Made by a program: the position numbers and the translations under genes
Notes under the pieces: model-generated
Told to the model about the DNA's origin: nothing
What the model saw: the letters and a program-made list of their open reading frames with translations, nothing else
The model's database searches: none
Shown here: one piece after another, positions 34,447 to 59,555 of the stretch
Layout: every line of letters begins with the position of its first letter
How positions within the stretch are numbered: the stretch's first letter is position 1
Assembly: GCF_000485595.1 (NCBI RefSeq)
Contig: NW_014577116.1
Location: 390,384-454,383, forward strand
Origin: Priapulus caudatus
Lineage: Eukaryota; Priapulida; Priapulimorpha; Priapulimorphida; Priapulidae
Reading direction: 5' to 3'
DNA: 64,000 nt

Positions 34447-37400
34447 GTCACTGTGTCATGAGCTTCACGACCTTTACCGTGTGCTGTGGTCAGCGAAGTG
34501 GGCCATCGTAAGCCCACACTCCCTGCTGCATGCCGTGTGGAAGGCTATTCCTTCTTTCAAGGGTTTCTCACAGCAAGATGCTCAAGAGTTTTTGTGGTGC
34601 GTACACAATTATCGTGAAGTTGTATTTCTGTACAGCATGTTACAGCAGTGCAGTGCAGTAAAAGTGCAGGTGCAGAAATATGCAGCGATAACGCAGAATT
34701 GCTCAGCAACCAGATTTGACGTGAACATAATTTTTCCAGCACATTCCAGAATCTTTAGTCACAGATGGTAAAGTAAATGATAACAATTAAAAATATGTTT
34801 AGAACATTATTATACATAGGAGTATATCACTAGCTTAATATTACAAACAAATAAATTTTATCGTTGGAATGCTCTTGTATTGCAGTGAGTTGGTGGAACG
34901 ACTGCAGGCTGAGCTCACTGACATGCTTCCCCAGGAAAACGCATTGACACGAAGCTTAAACAGCAAGTGTCCACGCGGTTGGACGTATGTGCCGGTCACA
35001 TACAACATTACCCTGCCCAAGACCCTGCTTAAAAATATATTCCAAGGAGAACTAGTCAGTGAGGTGAACTTGGGTATCTGATTATACCTATTACATACTG
35101 CTATTTACATATCAGTTATTCATATCTTAAAAGTGCTGATGTACCTGTGTTGGGGTGGGTGTGTGCACGCACATTGGGTGGGTGTTTGCATATTGGGTGG
35201 GTGTGTGCATGGGTGCATACGTATACGTACTAGCCTAGTTATCAGATAATAATGAAGAATAACATTTAATATTATTTATTAGTTCTTCTGTGAGTCACTC
35301 ACCTGTGCCTTGTGTGTAACACTTCCATATGCTAAGTATGTTCTGTTCTAAGCACGTGATGTGTTCCAGATTTATTTATTGCGCCTTTCTTCCATCTACA
35401 GGATTGTATTGCGATACTGACCATGGTGATAATCAAACTATTTAGTAACCAAGACTACTATCAATTATACCATCTCATCATTAAAATATAGAGAAATGTA
35501 GCGTGTAGCATATAAGCAAACTCTTTGTATGTGCACTGTCACAGGTGTCGTGCGTAGCATGTGGTCACAAGTCTCACACTTACGAGCCCTTTTGGGACCT
35601 GTCACTGGAGTTCCCAGATAAGTACAACGTTCTGAACTCTCCCGAGGGAAGCTTTTCAGAAGACAACTGTGACCTAACAGGTAGTGAAATGGCATACGAA
35701 ATCTGTGGCATGGTGTCAGGTTCAGTAATTGCTGTCACACACATACACCAATCTTATAACTGTTTACAGTACTCGTCTGAAGACACCTATGTAGTATCAG
35801 CACATTTTCACGGTTTCTCATCTATTTGCTTCATTAAGACACCTGCCTAGGGTGCAAATGATGCAATTAATTGTTTGAACAGTTTTCTCTTTAAATAGTT
35901 TTTCACATCTTATACTTTGTGAAAGATAGGTTGCCCACTAATTACGTCAGAAATATGGATGGGTAAAATTGGCACTAAATCTGCATTATTTCGTGTAGTA
36001 GCCGGTATATAAGCTTATCCTGCATAGTTTGCACTTGTTTGGTTTCAGAAATGCTAGCCAAATTTACAGAGAAAGAATCGTTAGAAGGAAACGTATATGC
36101 CTGTGATCAGTGTAACAGTGAGTATAGATTGTTTTTATACCTCATTACCTTCTCTCTCTTGTTTTCTCTCCCTGTTGCTCTCTCGCTTTCTCCATGTTGC
36201 TCTCTCGCTCTCTCCCTGTTGCTTTCTCGCTCTCTCACTGTTGCTCTCTCGCTCTCTCCCTGTTGCTCTCTCGCTCTCTCCCTGTTGCTCTCTCGCTCTC
36301 CCTGTTGCTCTCTCGCTCTCCCTGTTGCTCTCTCGCTCTCCCTTTGCTCTCATAGCTCCTCCCTGTTGCCCTCGCTCTCGCCTGTGCTCTCTCGCTTATC
36401 CCTGTTGCTCTCGTCGCTCTCTCACTGTTGCCTCCTCGCCTCCCCTGTTGCTCTCTCGCTCTCTCACGTTGCTCTCTCGCTCCCCATGTTGCACTCTAGC
36501 TCCTCTCTGTTGTCTCTCTCCGCTCTCATGTTGCTCTCTCGCTCGTTCCCTGTGCTCTCGTCGCTCTCCGTTGTCTACCGTCGCTCTTCCCTGTGCTCCA
36601 TCGTCTCCCTGTTGCGCTCTCCGCTCTCCCTGGTCTCTCTCGCATCTCCCCTGTTGCCTCATCGCCTCTCCATGTTTCTCGTCGTCGCTCTCCCTGTTGC
36701 TCTCTCGCTCTCCCTGTTGCTCTCTCGCTCTCCCTGTTGCTCTCTCGCTCTCCCTGTTGCTCTCTCGCTCTCTCCCTGTTGCTCTCTCGCTCTCTCACTG
36801 TCTCTCATCGCCTCACTGTTGCTCCTCTCGCTGCTCTTCACTGTTGCTGTCTCTCGCTCTCCCTGTTGCTCTCTAGCTCCATCCCTGTTGCCTCTCTCTT
36901 CGCTCTCCCTGTTTCTCTTCTCGTCTGCTCCCTGTGCTCTCCTCCTCCCTGTCTGCTCTCGCTCTCGTCCTCTGTTGACTCTCCTCTGTGGCCTCCCTGT
37001 GCTCATCGCTCTCTCCGCTGTGCTAGTCTTCGCTCTCGCTGTTGCTCTCTCGCTCCCACCATGTTCCCTCGCTCTCAACTGTGTGCTCTCCTCGGCTCTC
37101 TCCCTGTTGCTCTCGTCGCTCTCTCCTGTTGATCTCTATGCTCTCTCCCTTTGCTCTCGTCTCTCTCCCTGTTGCTCTCATCGCCGCCTTTGCTCTCAAT
37201 CGCTCTCACTTGTGCTCTCTCGCTCTCCCTGTTGCTTCTCGGCTCTCATCTGTTGCTCTCTCCGCTCTCCCCTGTTGCTCTCTCGCTCTCTCCCTGTGCT
37301 CTCTTCGCTCACCGCTCTCCCTGTTGCTCTCTAGCTCTCTCCCTGTTGCTCTCTAGCTCTTGCCATCTGTCTTGCCCCACTCCTTTTCTCCTTACGTTTC

Positions 37401-39996
37401 CTCTCTGACCATCCTGTCTCATTTGACCCTTCACTTTCCAATGCAGTCATAGCAATTAAATAGTTGCACGTAGTTATCAATGAACTTCTTTAACAACGTA
37501 TACTGTACTACGCTGTATTTTCGCTGGTGGTTTAAATTTTCTGGCTGAATTTGCGCGAACGCTTCTTCTGACCACGAAAAATAACAACACCGATTAATTT
37601 CATGTCCGAATAATACCGAATAAGGTCAAAATTCACCGACCGCGAAATTAACCCAATGCGCGAAACTTGTGCGTCCAAGTCTAATTCGCCGAAATGTCTG
37701 TACGCGAAAAAATAAAGCAATATACAAGTATTGGGTTACCATGTCTATGGAGTGCAGTAAGTTCGTGAACAAATGTCTCATCGGTAAGCAGCATCTCGAT
37801 TGACCTGCAGTCGAAGACGTTCCACCTCTAAGGAAGCCCCTGACGCTGTCAGCCGCGGAGAAGAGCCTGATGGTTCATTCGAACCCCCAAGATACTGCGC
37901 CTGCATCGAAAAGTAGATTCAGAGTACGAGCTGGTGGATCCAGATTCCAGAATGAAAAATTTACGTATGAATAACTGTGAAGTGTGGCGAGGCTGTGCGT
38001 GCGTGCGTGTGTGAGTGATGCCTGGCGTGCGCATTTTTCACTGCGTGGCAGGAGTTTTTTATCGCAATGCTTGGAATGAAACTGTATATATTATGCTGAT
38101 ATCTAGATATATTGATCATGCTCGAGAAAAGATGCTGGCACAAATTACCTGTGTAAATTTTTTATGCGAAATACTTTACACTTAGATAAATGGGTGACAC
38201 ACTTGTCACATTTTCGTTTCACCGTTCCAAGTCAAATTTCAAAGTAATATAGTATAATTTTTTTCGTTTCAATTTCAAGTTAATAACATGCTACTTTGTG
38301 TGATACCGCTGTCTTAACCATCTCTTCGTCATACGCGCAGGTGGGCAGGCAGGCTTCACTGAGAGAAATGGCGAGACACTTTCCGCTCACATTGTAGTTA
38401 ATTAGCTATGCTACTTGTAATGTGAACCTGTTGTTTGTCCGGTTACATGTTTATCGCCTCTCGTCATATCGCGCAGGTGGGCAGGCAGATTCACCGAGAG
38501 GAAGATCAACGGAAACTACGTGAATTTGAGCACGGCTGAACGTGTGGCCGTACTGCAACCATCGCGTCGACGGAACGAGAGCTTACGAGTATGAAGCTGA
38601 ATGGCGTCATCATCACACACGGCCGCGGCTTCGGATCCGGTCACCTACACCCTGCAACTGCTGAATCCCAACGCCAGTCAGTTTATTTTCAATTATAATA
38701 AAATTTATAATATAATATACTATAATACATATATATATATATATAGTATAAACTAAATTTATAATAATAAATTTAAAAAATCCAGTAGCAGTCATGTGCC
38801 CCCCCCCCCCGCAACCTGCACCGTGGGTCTTGGTGCTGTGTAACCCAGCCTCAAAACTTGAGGGTAACACACTACGACAATATAACTGGCGTTGGTATAA
38901 AACGACAAGCATCGCACGAGTTTGCGCAGTAGCTTGCGTAAGATTGTTGGCAGGTCTTGTGTGAACACAGCCACTACCGCAGATTGATATACCCCAAATT
39001 TAATCCCTTAATCTCTTTCCCGCATGGATAATCTGTACACATCAGAAATATACTTGTATTTTGAAATAGCAGTTATGCTGCAAGTATGTATTGAAGAATG
39101 CATTCCCTATTCGTAGGTAGATTCTAATTGAGTTAGTTTAACCATCTTAATCTATTAATTACTTTGGAATGCCAAAGTTGGCCAGTACAAGAAGAGTTAG
39201 CACTAGTGGTAATGTCTCAATTTATTCGGTTTACGTTGGACTAAATACCCATCACTACTCTGAATGCGAGTTCAAGCAGGAAAAGTTTTAATGATTTATT
39301 TAAGCGTAATTTCACTGCAAGCGTATGCTAGGAACATTTCTCACCTCGGTAGGCGTAGCTAAGTGCGCGTTGCGCGAGCGTCAGAGTTTCGCGTTGTAAT
39401 GTTGGACGCACGTCGGCTGCGCGGTGTCATTCAGCGGTCAAAATAAAAGATGTGAAATTTTACTGTTGATGTTATGACACAGTGTGAATGCGTAATATAA
39501 TAAATTCATAGCATATGCTATATTTATCGCACTACCATCATAATAAATACTGAAAATTAATAGTTAAAATTAAATAAATATACTAAAATTCTGGGAAAAG
39601 TATCCCTATTTAATCGTTTTGCTTACTTTCGCCAGGCAGACCTCGGTGCAACTTGCAACATGCGAGGCTGGAGCCATGCTCCTCATGAGGTCCTCAGAGC
39701 CAGGCCTACATAAATCTTACCAGAACCTGCGTCCCCCGACCGGTATCGCCGCCGGCCGCCGCCCGCTTGCTGTCACCCAGCCTGCGTTGCCGCCCCTCCC
39801 CCGCCGACGAATCGGTGTTCCGCCACCACTGACGGGTCGTGAGGTTGGGTCAGCAGCGAACAGCTGCGGCCGAACATTCTCTCGACGAGGAGGACACGAG
39901 TGACCTCAAAAGCCGCGATGCGAAGCGCTGCGCTGAGCGTGACCGGCGCTGGACCCGCCGGACGACGCGACGTGAAAAACCAACCGCACTCTTGTG
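34447..39996 (+). pseudogene. USP44/49 exons 8-14, copy 2 (3' part corrupted)
   Basis: Clean exons with good splice sites: 8 at 34447-34596 (acceptor TTTACAG), 9 at 34886-35063, 10 at 35545-35680, 11 at 36049-36117. They encode [66 protein letters not shown] and [20 protein letters not shown]. The later exons are recognisable but broken by many small indels: 12 near 37811-37922, 13 near 38477-38676, 14 near 39639-39996. In exon 12 this copy preserves a coding stretch that copy 1 lost (KKPLTLSAAEKSLMVH in the shifted frame, like KPVVLTEAQKQLMICH in human USP44). There is no copy of exons 1-7 upstream, so this is a partial duplicate or a misplaced assembly block rather than a second gene. Confidence 0.75.
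36160..37370 (+). repeat. Pyrimidine-rich minisatellite in USP intron 11, copy 2
   Basis: Same 20-22 bp unit as in copy 1. It is regular from 36160 to about 36345 and again near 36680-36800, but indel-ridden elsewhere. It starts 40 bp after the exon 11 donor. Confidence 0.9.
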
Positions 39997-40885
39997 AGCA
40001 CTGACCCGTGCTCACTCTCCGCGTCTGAGCGCTGACCGGTGGCACCACGCATAAGTCCGTGTGAGCGCTGACCGGTGCACCACACACTCCGTGCGAGCGC
40101 TGACCGGTGGCCCACGCCACGTCCGTTGAGGCGCTGACGCACCCACGCAACGTTCCGTGTGAGCCGCTACCTTGGCAGCCACACAACGTCCGTGATGATG
40201 CTGACCGCACACGCTCGCACGTCCGTGTGAGCGCTGACGCCGGGCACCTAACGCAAGTCCCTGTGAGCGCTGCACCTGTGGCACCACACTACGCCGTGTG
40301 AGTGCTAGACGCCGGCACCATTACGCAACAGTCCGTTGACGCGCTGACAACTGTGCACCAACGCACGTCCGGTGAGCGCTGAACACTGTGCACCACTGCA
40401 CGTCGTGTGAGCGCTGACGCGGCACCAACGCACTCCGTGTGAGCGCGACGCGGCCACCTACGCAACGGTCCGTGTGAGGCGCTGACCGGCACCCACACAC
40501 TCCGTGGTCGAGTGCTGACCGCAGCCACGCACGTCCAACTGACGCTGACGCGTGCCACCACGCACGTCCGTGTGAGCGCTGACCGCACCACGCCACGTCG
40601 TGTGACTGACTCTTATTGGCACCACACCGTCCGTGTAGACGCTGACATGGTGGCACCTGACGCACGCTTGTGAGCGCTATCGTGGCACTACGGCACGTCC
40701 GTAGTATCGCTGTACGCTGTGCACCACACACGTCCGTGCGAGCACTTGACCTTTGGTCACCCGACGCACGTGCCGGTCGACCGCTGCCTGTGCAACCACA
40801 TAATCCACGTCCGTGTGAGCGCTCGACGCTTCGGCACCACACACGTCCGTGTGAGCACTAACCGGCTGCCCACGTGCCGAAGACA
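36345..40885. other. Indel-rich (probably unpolished) sequence patch 2
   Basis: Same indel profile, here in the second copy of exons 12-14, their introns and the terminal minisatellite. Length is about 4.5 kb, like patch 1. Both borders are sharp against clean sequence. Confidence 0.75.
39980..40880 (+). repeat. Second, indel-ridden copy of the 34-bp minisatellite
   Basis: The same unit as at 33165-34425 is recognisable throughout, but nearly every copy has a gained or lost base. Clean unique sequence resumes at about 40885. Confidence 0.85.
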
Positions 40886-43800
40886 CTCGTGCGTTACAGC
40901 CTCGGCGTAGGCGGTGACGTCACCGTGGGGTAGATTGCATCGCAGAGACGTGAGGACGTTCGCTTGTTGGCAGCAGGTGTGGCGGCTGCGCGTAGGTAGA
41001 TTGCTTCTAAATTGAAAGCTAGGATGTCCTGTTTCTGCGTTTTTCAATACCAGTGATATCATACAATTTATGTGCATGTACAAAGCTTTGCGGCTAGAAT
41101 TTGTTAGATGCAGCTGAATGTTGTAATTCCGTAAGTGCTGGTCTGTTGGGGCCGACTACGTATGTTATCACATCACGTGTTGATTCAAGAGTTGTATAAT
41201 TAGGGCAGCAGCGAGCTCTCGGCATGTGTGCCTGTTGTCACTACTTCATGATTTCCGACACACACTTGCTGTGTAAATCTAAGAAGCAAGAAATATAGTC
41301 GTACATTTAGAAATGCGTTTTCTTAGTGGTGGGTGTTGAGAATGGTGCATTTGTACAATTCAGCGGTGTGCATTCACTGTGGAAAGCTGAATATATTGGT
41401 TTGTGTGAGTATAGTGGCAGAACGCAAGTTATGGGAAAACCTGAAAGACTATATTCTTCTGTACAGTTGATTTGTCGTAACACGTTAAATGAACACTGCG
41501 TTCACTTAACTTCTTCGACTACGACAAAGAAGAAGAAATGAATGCAGCAGTAGTGAGAGGGTTACCTATGTTTGTTTGTCTGGTGCTGCCATTTGGAGTT
41601 TAAATTGATATATCGTACTATCGGTTTAGGTGAAATTCATGTTTGCGTGCATTCACATATTCCTACTCTTGCACAATATATCTGTTAAGTTGTTTGAGAG
41701 TGGTGGACGAGAAGTGGTTGAACTTTCGGAGGCAGGGCATTTATATCTAGCAATTCGTTTGATTTGGTCTAGTTTTTACTACATTTTTAAACTGGAATCG
41801 TTCCTAATAACTATTTAGTAGTTCGACTAGTTTATTAAAACTTGAAATTTACGGTTTCAGTGGATTTAATTGTTTTGGAGTGTATAATTTTAATGTACTA
41901 GGTTACATGAGTCTTTATCAAAACTTGAATCTCCGAAAGGCTATTTGACATGGTTAGCACCCCGTGTATCATTGAATAGCAACATGGTCATGAGCATCTT
42001 GAAATTTATTTAGTTCTGCATAACAAAAATTTGGCCTAGGATATAAATTTGCATCTCGTCACTGACCGTTTCTTTCATCCGTATATAGCCGTACGTAACA
42101 GACCAGAATCGTCATTGAAATGTCGTGCCTAAGGCGTGAGGAGGCTAATGTCTACGGTCTACCTAAACTTGATTTGGCCATGTGACACGGGCAAGTGATG
42201 TATCACGTTTAATGTTATTCGTTGCTAACTGTGTAACAGCCAATATGTAACGATGTTTGTCATTGTTATATGTGCCAGGTAATCATACGGTGTAGCATGT
42301 TCCGAGTGCATGCCATGATGTAGCATGTTCCGAGTGCGTGCCATGATGTAGCATGTTCCGAGTGCGTGCCATGATGTAGCATGTTCCGAGTGCGTGCCAT
42401 GATGTAGCATGCTACGAGTGCGTGACATGCCGTTGCTTCTCACATCGGTCATGGCAATACATCGGGTGGACAAACCAGCTGTACTTATTAATATGAATGA
42501 GATTTGCCACGGTGCACGGTTCATGTAAGCAGTAGGTTACGTGTTAAACAATCTCTCCACAATCTAGCTTTCCACAGCTGGCAAAAAATACTGTGCGTAA
42601 TTATTGTGTGGGAGAAAAGACTCGGTATATAGATTGTGAGCTTGAATGAATTACAGCTGGGGAAGTATATTGTCCTTGGAATGTTCCTGTCATGGATCGG
42701 ATAATGATGACCAATATTGATGGCAGCGATATTTCGGTAATTAATGCATAGTAGCCATTGTTAAATGTACCAGCGTGGAATGATGTGTGTAAGAACTCTT
42801 GTGCACAGTGTGACTCTTGTTGTGCTCAGCAGTACTGTTGTTAGGTGAATGGGTGATAGGTGAAACGGTTATAAAATACTAATGTGTGTTTTGTATAGAC
42901 GTTGTGTATATGACCTTACTCATAGTACAAGTTCTACCTAAAGTAAATGACATAGGGCGTAAACGAAATTGGCGATCAAATATTTGTATTTTGCTATCGC
43001 CACATACGACTTGACTGAGACACTAACCCTGAAATAATACACCCACTGTCTCACTAAAGTCTGGATGAGATCTCGCAAACATTTTAAATGTGGGTTTTCT
43101 TTACATTGGTAGAAAATTTACCTTACACTATAATATTATGGGAAAGAAATTACTGTTGTTGGAATTTTATCGACTGACCATGACTGGGTGAGGAAGTTGC
43201 GGTGTAGTACCATATCGGAGGTAGTATTTCTAACTAAGGATTGCAGGACACACAAGTAGCAGCATGCACATGCACTCTGTCACACACTCACTCTCACGCA
43301 TTCACTCACGCATTCACTCACGCACGCGCACACACTTGCACACACACATCACGCATTCCATTTAAAATTGCTTCGTATTCAGTGGTATGGCTTGCATGAT
43401 AACACATTTATGTTCTACTAAGTTGGATGTGAATTTTAACTGTATATATTTTTATCAAGTAATTAATGGCAAATGCATATATGTAGTAGACAACTATTTC
43501 TAGATATCGAACTAGCTCTCGTTACATTGAGTCGATATTCAGCTAGCAACTCGTTGTATATTATTATACACAGGTGTTGTACCTGTGATACATACAGTTC
43601 AAATTAAATGCAGTCGGTTATTTTCAGTGCAGAAATATACTGGCGGATTTCCATTGATATAGAAGCTGTTACCACTGCCCGTGTCTGTACTTATTAGCCC
43701 TATGCAGAAGACGCTGTACATATTTGCCTGTAAAGTTGGATGTAGTTTATTGCAGGCGATATAGCACTTACATACATTGTATTTTTGTATGAAATAAACA

Positions 43801-46674
43801 GGTGGTCAAACATTAATATATAATGTTGTTCTTTTATCAATTTTTCGTAGTTTAGTAAGATGTTTAGATAGCGTATTTAGATGTTTACATGTAGTAGTAG
43901 TAGTCGCAAAGGAAAGTGGCGTGCCTATTCAATGTTATTTATTTATTACAACACAGACACGCACGCACGCACACGCACCGATATATATATATTTGAGTGT
44001 GTTTTTATTCCGCTGCAAAATGATTACTGTTGATATTATTACAAAACAAAATGGGCTAGGATGTTAAATTTTCCCTCAATTTTTATTTAGATCTACGAAC
44101 ACAATGAAGTATGAGGAGAGTAATTCAACGAGTTGCTTCTAGTTTTTACGGAAAAAAACTAAATTAGAAGAACTAAGAGATAAGTCTCCAAAATGTGTCA
44201 TCACTATATATATCGCAGGAAAACAAAGCTGAACAAACAACAAAATATCGCATTTGGAACCATGTTCTCTACACGTAAAACCAACGTGATTATCTGCAAT
44301 GTGAGCCTCCCAGCAGACCATGAAGACACATATAGAAGTACTCATTAAACCAAATGGTTAATACAGACAACAGATAAAATTCCACCACCGTAAGGCCATT
44401 GTGCAGGTCTGGAATTGTTCACTCAGGAGTTTCTTCGCTTGTTTACCTTGACATTCACGCAAGCACATGATCTGATCCTATAGGCGTACCACAACAACTG
44501 ACGGTATGCATCACGCACACACCCCTGATTGTATCATAAGGTGTTCCAGTCTAGAGACAATCTAGATCAGGAAAAGACGGTTGACGCACAGCAAGCTTAT
44601 GGAACCAGATTGTTGCAAAGCAGTTAATGTAAGGCCAAGCAAAGTCACCACTCAGTCGAAAATGTAATTCTAGGCCATTTAAGTAGGTAAGATTTCCAGA
44701 GGCAACTCGGGGAAGCCATCAGAAACAGATAATATAAACCCACCACCAATCTAGCAACCACCGGGCAGGTCAGATTCCAGAGTGACCGCTCCCTCATCCG
44801 ATTCTTTTCTCAACCGCATCTGCTTTATGGCTTCACTGAAGAATGTGAGTCAGTATAGGAGACAACTGACGTCCACACAGAACGAGTTTGAGTTTTTTAT
44901 GTTCAATAATGTTCCTATTGCCATCGTTCTGTGCAGAGAGAAGCAAGCATAGCATAATAGTTACCAATAAGCACGATTCCTAATAACTGCAATGTTTAGT
45001 GCAACTGTGTTTGCATAATTGCATTTCTGATCAGACTACCATTGACCAGTGTGCCACTGAAAGCTACACTCTCCCTCTCATTAAAACATGGATCAAATGC
45101 ACACGCACATGAAAAATTCCGTAGCCATATTAACCAACCTTTGCGCTCGTAAATCTACATTTGAGATGAGTAATGCTATGAAGAAATTGAGACGATTTCT
45201 ATGTGTACTACAACAATGTTAATAAATTGCCTAGTTTAAAGTCAAAGCACATTAAAAATCGAAAGCACTCTTTTACAGATTCACAAAAACTTAGAAATCT
45301 TACATGCATGATGCAGTGCATCTTCACAAAAGATTATTACCTACATACTGCGATACTGTAGCAAATGCAAAACCTGGAAAAAGATTTTGCAGCTCAACTT
45401 CTTTTGTTACGCTTGTTCGCGATCCTATAGACTTGTTTTTGAAAGTGTTACACAATACTTAAATTACATACATATCCTTTAAACATAATACACCACACCT
45501 TACATATAATAACAGTGCAAGAAAATAGCTCATCTTTTGTAAAGAAAACTCACAAACTGCCATCCTGCCACTAGTTATGTACTATGGTATTCACTCATCT
45601 AGATTCACTTAGGCATAAACAAAGCCATTTGGGACAAAGCCCCTCCTCCTATCATGGCAATGCAGTTTGCACAACAATTAACATCTAACAGAGTTCTGCC
45701 ATCCACCAAACACGGATGTATTTCTAGAACACAAGAAAACATAAAATAATATTTACATCATTCTGCCAAATAAAAGTAAAATGACGACTTACATGATCTA
45801 GACAGCATAAATGCATAGTGTACCATTCGTACACAATGAATGCCTGCATCTTCAATAATAGCTGCTATTTTTTTTTTTATAAACCTACACCTACACGTGG
45901 TGTTTAACAAACATGCAGAAGATAGACAGAAAGTCTGCGTCAGCATTGTCCATTGGCTTGCTCTGTTACCAAAATCCTTCAGAGGTTTTGCCACCAGGTG
46001 GCTGAAAGTGTCGAGTCTGGGCATGACGTGGCTGGTTATCATCAGCCTGCTCACCTAGAGGAAAACGAAACACACCGAGTGAGTACCGACAGAATATCAG
46101 CACAGCAACTCGACACATGTTGGGAATAGACAAGCCATGTGCCACCAAAGGTACCTGCATGCAAGACCTAAAAGTAAACAATTATTGAACACTCACTAAT
46201 GTTTACGAACAAAGTACACAAATAAATTGAAGGCTACAGTGTGCATACATGATTCAGTGCCATATTTCAAACACCTCTCCATTGATTGGGAATTCTATGT
46301 GCTTCATAAATTCTTATAAGATCTTGCTTATACACAATTGTCTCCCAATCTCAAACTAGTTATATACTGAGGAAGACATCGATCTATGCACACACAGGTG
46401 GATTTGACAACCCTGTACAACTATTATACTGCACAAACTACCCATAACACAGGATTTCTTGAGCTAAACTTAATGCAATACAATATTATAGTAATTCACT
46501 ATGCACACAGCTCTTTTCTATAAAATGCATAGAATCAGATGCACGCACGTACACACGCACATACACATTTTCAACACACAAAGGCATAAATCATCACTGG
46601 CTATATTGTTTAATCACAGGCGTACACTCGGCATGCATAGAAGCGCAAGAAGAGCAGCTTTACGTCACTGCAGG
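40886..46674. other. Convergent intergenic region, USP to DPYS/CRMP
   Basis: Clean AT-rich sequence that must contain both 3' UTRs. AATAAA at 43793-43798 could end the plus-strand USP transcript. It holds the 28-bp minisatellite at 42293 and short CACT/CACG repeats near 43260-43345 and 43955. No further gene recognised. Confidence 0.5.
42293..42430 (+). repeat. 28-bp minisatellite, five units
   Basis: TAGCATGTTCCGAGTGCGTG plus CCATGATG repeats at 42293, 42321, 42349, 42377 and 42405. A minus-strand frame stays open through it, giving a repetitive, non-genic peptide. Confidence 0.9.
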
Positions 46675-57546
<10,872 letters not shown>

Positions 57547-58210
57547 CTGCAACAAAAATAAATAACATCACCATACACGTTTACTGTTATCAATTACAAT
57601 AATTTGAACTGATGTAAACTACTTATAGCTTTAAGTCGGGGAATGGATATCACAATGACAGTGTTTTCTTTATGGCTGTGTTCTTCTATTGTACAATCAT
57701 AAACGTGACAACGTGACAAGGAACAATTTATATTGTTGACCCTTTTGAATAAAATACTCAGGTTTTACCAATATCTCGTCACTCATTAGTGGTTAGCCTC
57801 TTTGATAACACACTAAATGCTAATAAATATCACCAGGGATAAACACTGTATGAAGTCCTCACTCAACCAGTCACCTACCACCTTCAGTTTTTTTGCATAT
57901 ATTTACTCATCAGCAGCAACACATGGTGATGTAGCTAGTAATTTTGATATGCATGATCTAGAACAACACAGCAGCAGCGAAGCAAGACCGCCGGCAATAA
58001 AATGTGCATGCTTCATGAATATTTATACGTAAAGTGTGACTGCCACGTGGGTTGCAGAAGTGCGAACCCCTATTACCACCAAAACTAATCATGGACTACA
58101 CACCGACACAGACGGTTCGGCTGCACAGAATTTTAGCTAAGGCATATTACTATCCTAATGTGAGATTGAAGAAAAGCATTAAAGTGGATAAACCTCGCAG
58201 CTAGATGCAT

Positions 58211-58345
58211 ATATACTAGCTCTAGTAGTAGTAACTATAGCCCGCGTACAGTTGCCGCGGGCTATAGTTACTAGAGCTACATATATACAAGAGCTAATAA
58301 ACACCTAAAATAAAACCAAAAATAAGGTATTTATTAGCTCTTGAT
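58211..58345. repeat. Two adjoining palindromes
   Basis: 58211-58288 pairs AGTAACTATAGCCCGCG with CGCGGGCTATAGTTACT. 58287-58345 pairs CAAGAGCTAATAAA with TTTATTAGCTCTTG. Both are flanked by TATATA. The second shares TATCAAGAG ends with the palindrome at 17920. Confidence 0.55.
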
Positions 58346-59023
58346 ATATATACCTACTGTGAGCTCGCCTATGTTGCAAAAATTACTTGTTTACTTATTT
58401 GTATTGCTACTTTCACAACATTTCTTCATAAAATCTAAACAAATGTTATGAAAGTAGCACCACAGGAAAAAGTGTTTGTAAAACACATCCGGTACACACC
58501 GGCGCGAAACTTGTGCTGCATTAACAGTTCTTTTCTGTGATAACACATGTTATACATTATTGTTCGATGCTTACTCGGTACGAAATTGTGAAATTTGTTT
58601 AAATCACATATATGCAATCAGGAAACAAATATAGTGTTTTCGTTCCAGGAACTATTTGTGCTAGCGCAAGGCTACTATTTAGCGTTCTCTGACACTTCGC
58701 TCAACATAATTTAACGCGTCCGACGAGGTAATTCAAAATAGCCACCTTCAGAGTACATTTCTGGCTCAATGTGACAATGAGAACATTTCGTGATGTTTGC
58801 ATATTGTAAGTATGCTCACAGTAGGTGTATATATAGGCTTTTTATTGCGAGGTTTATCCACTTAACTTTAATCCCGAATGACCATCTAATCCAATTCAAC
58901 TAGTATAATACCGAGTAATTTAGACAATTTTCAATATCTCTACACACCAACACCTCACATTCCACAGGGTTCCACAGCAATGGTGGATGAAAAACCAGGA
59001 CGGTTATAAATTTATGCGATACC

Positions 59024-59025
<2 letters not shown>

Positions 59026-59109
<84 letters not shown>

Positions 59110-59112
59110 TAC
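59026..59112. repeat. (TC)n(AC)n compound microsatellite
   Basis: About 60 bp of TC followed by about 24 bp of AC, in the gene-free stretch upstream of the DPYS exon at 57546. Confidence 0.95.
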
Positions 59113-59555
59113 ACTAGCAATTAAAATAACCCATTCTGTGCACTCCTACTGACTTAGAATGCATTGTCCTTTTGCATGACCATGAAATATGGAATTATTT
59201 TGTAGACAAGAAATTACATAAAAATACACTAATAGTTGTAAGTCTCATGACGTATTAGTATCATATCTCCGGGTTTGCTCTGACCGCGTACATTCACTGC
59301 CATATATACACGGACTCCACTTTTATGATTCATCGCCGTGGCAGCGCCACAATGATTTCTGTGTTTACCCTGCAATCATGATATCATTTATTGATCAAAG
59401 CCATTCATATTGTGGGCCAACTACAGCTCTGTGAATCACCATGAAGCCAAAGTGAGGCGACGCCCACATTTACAAGCCACCACAGCAAAGAAATTATTTA
59501 TGCAGCGCCCTAAACAGCGGCCATTTACATGCATTCCAAATCACATGCGCAGGGG

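Noticed and set aside
32780-34517. Minus-strand ORFs of 268-472 codons with repeated [11 protein letters not shown]
   Set aside because: They lie wholly within the 34-bp minisatellite, which lacks stops on that strand. No start context, splice sites or family match.
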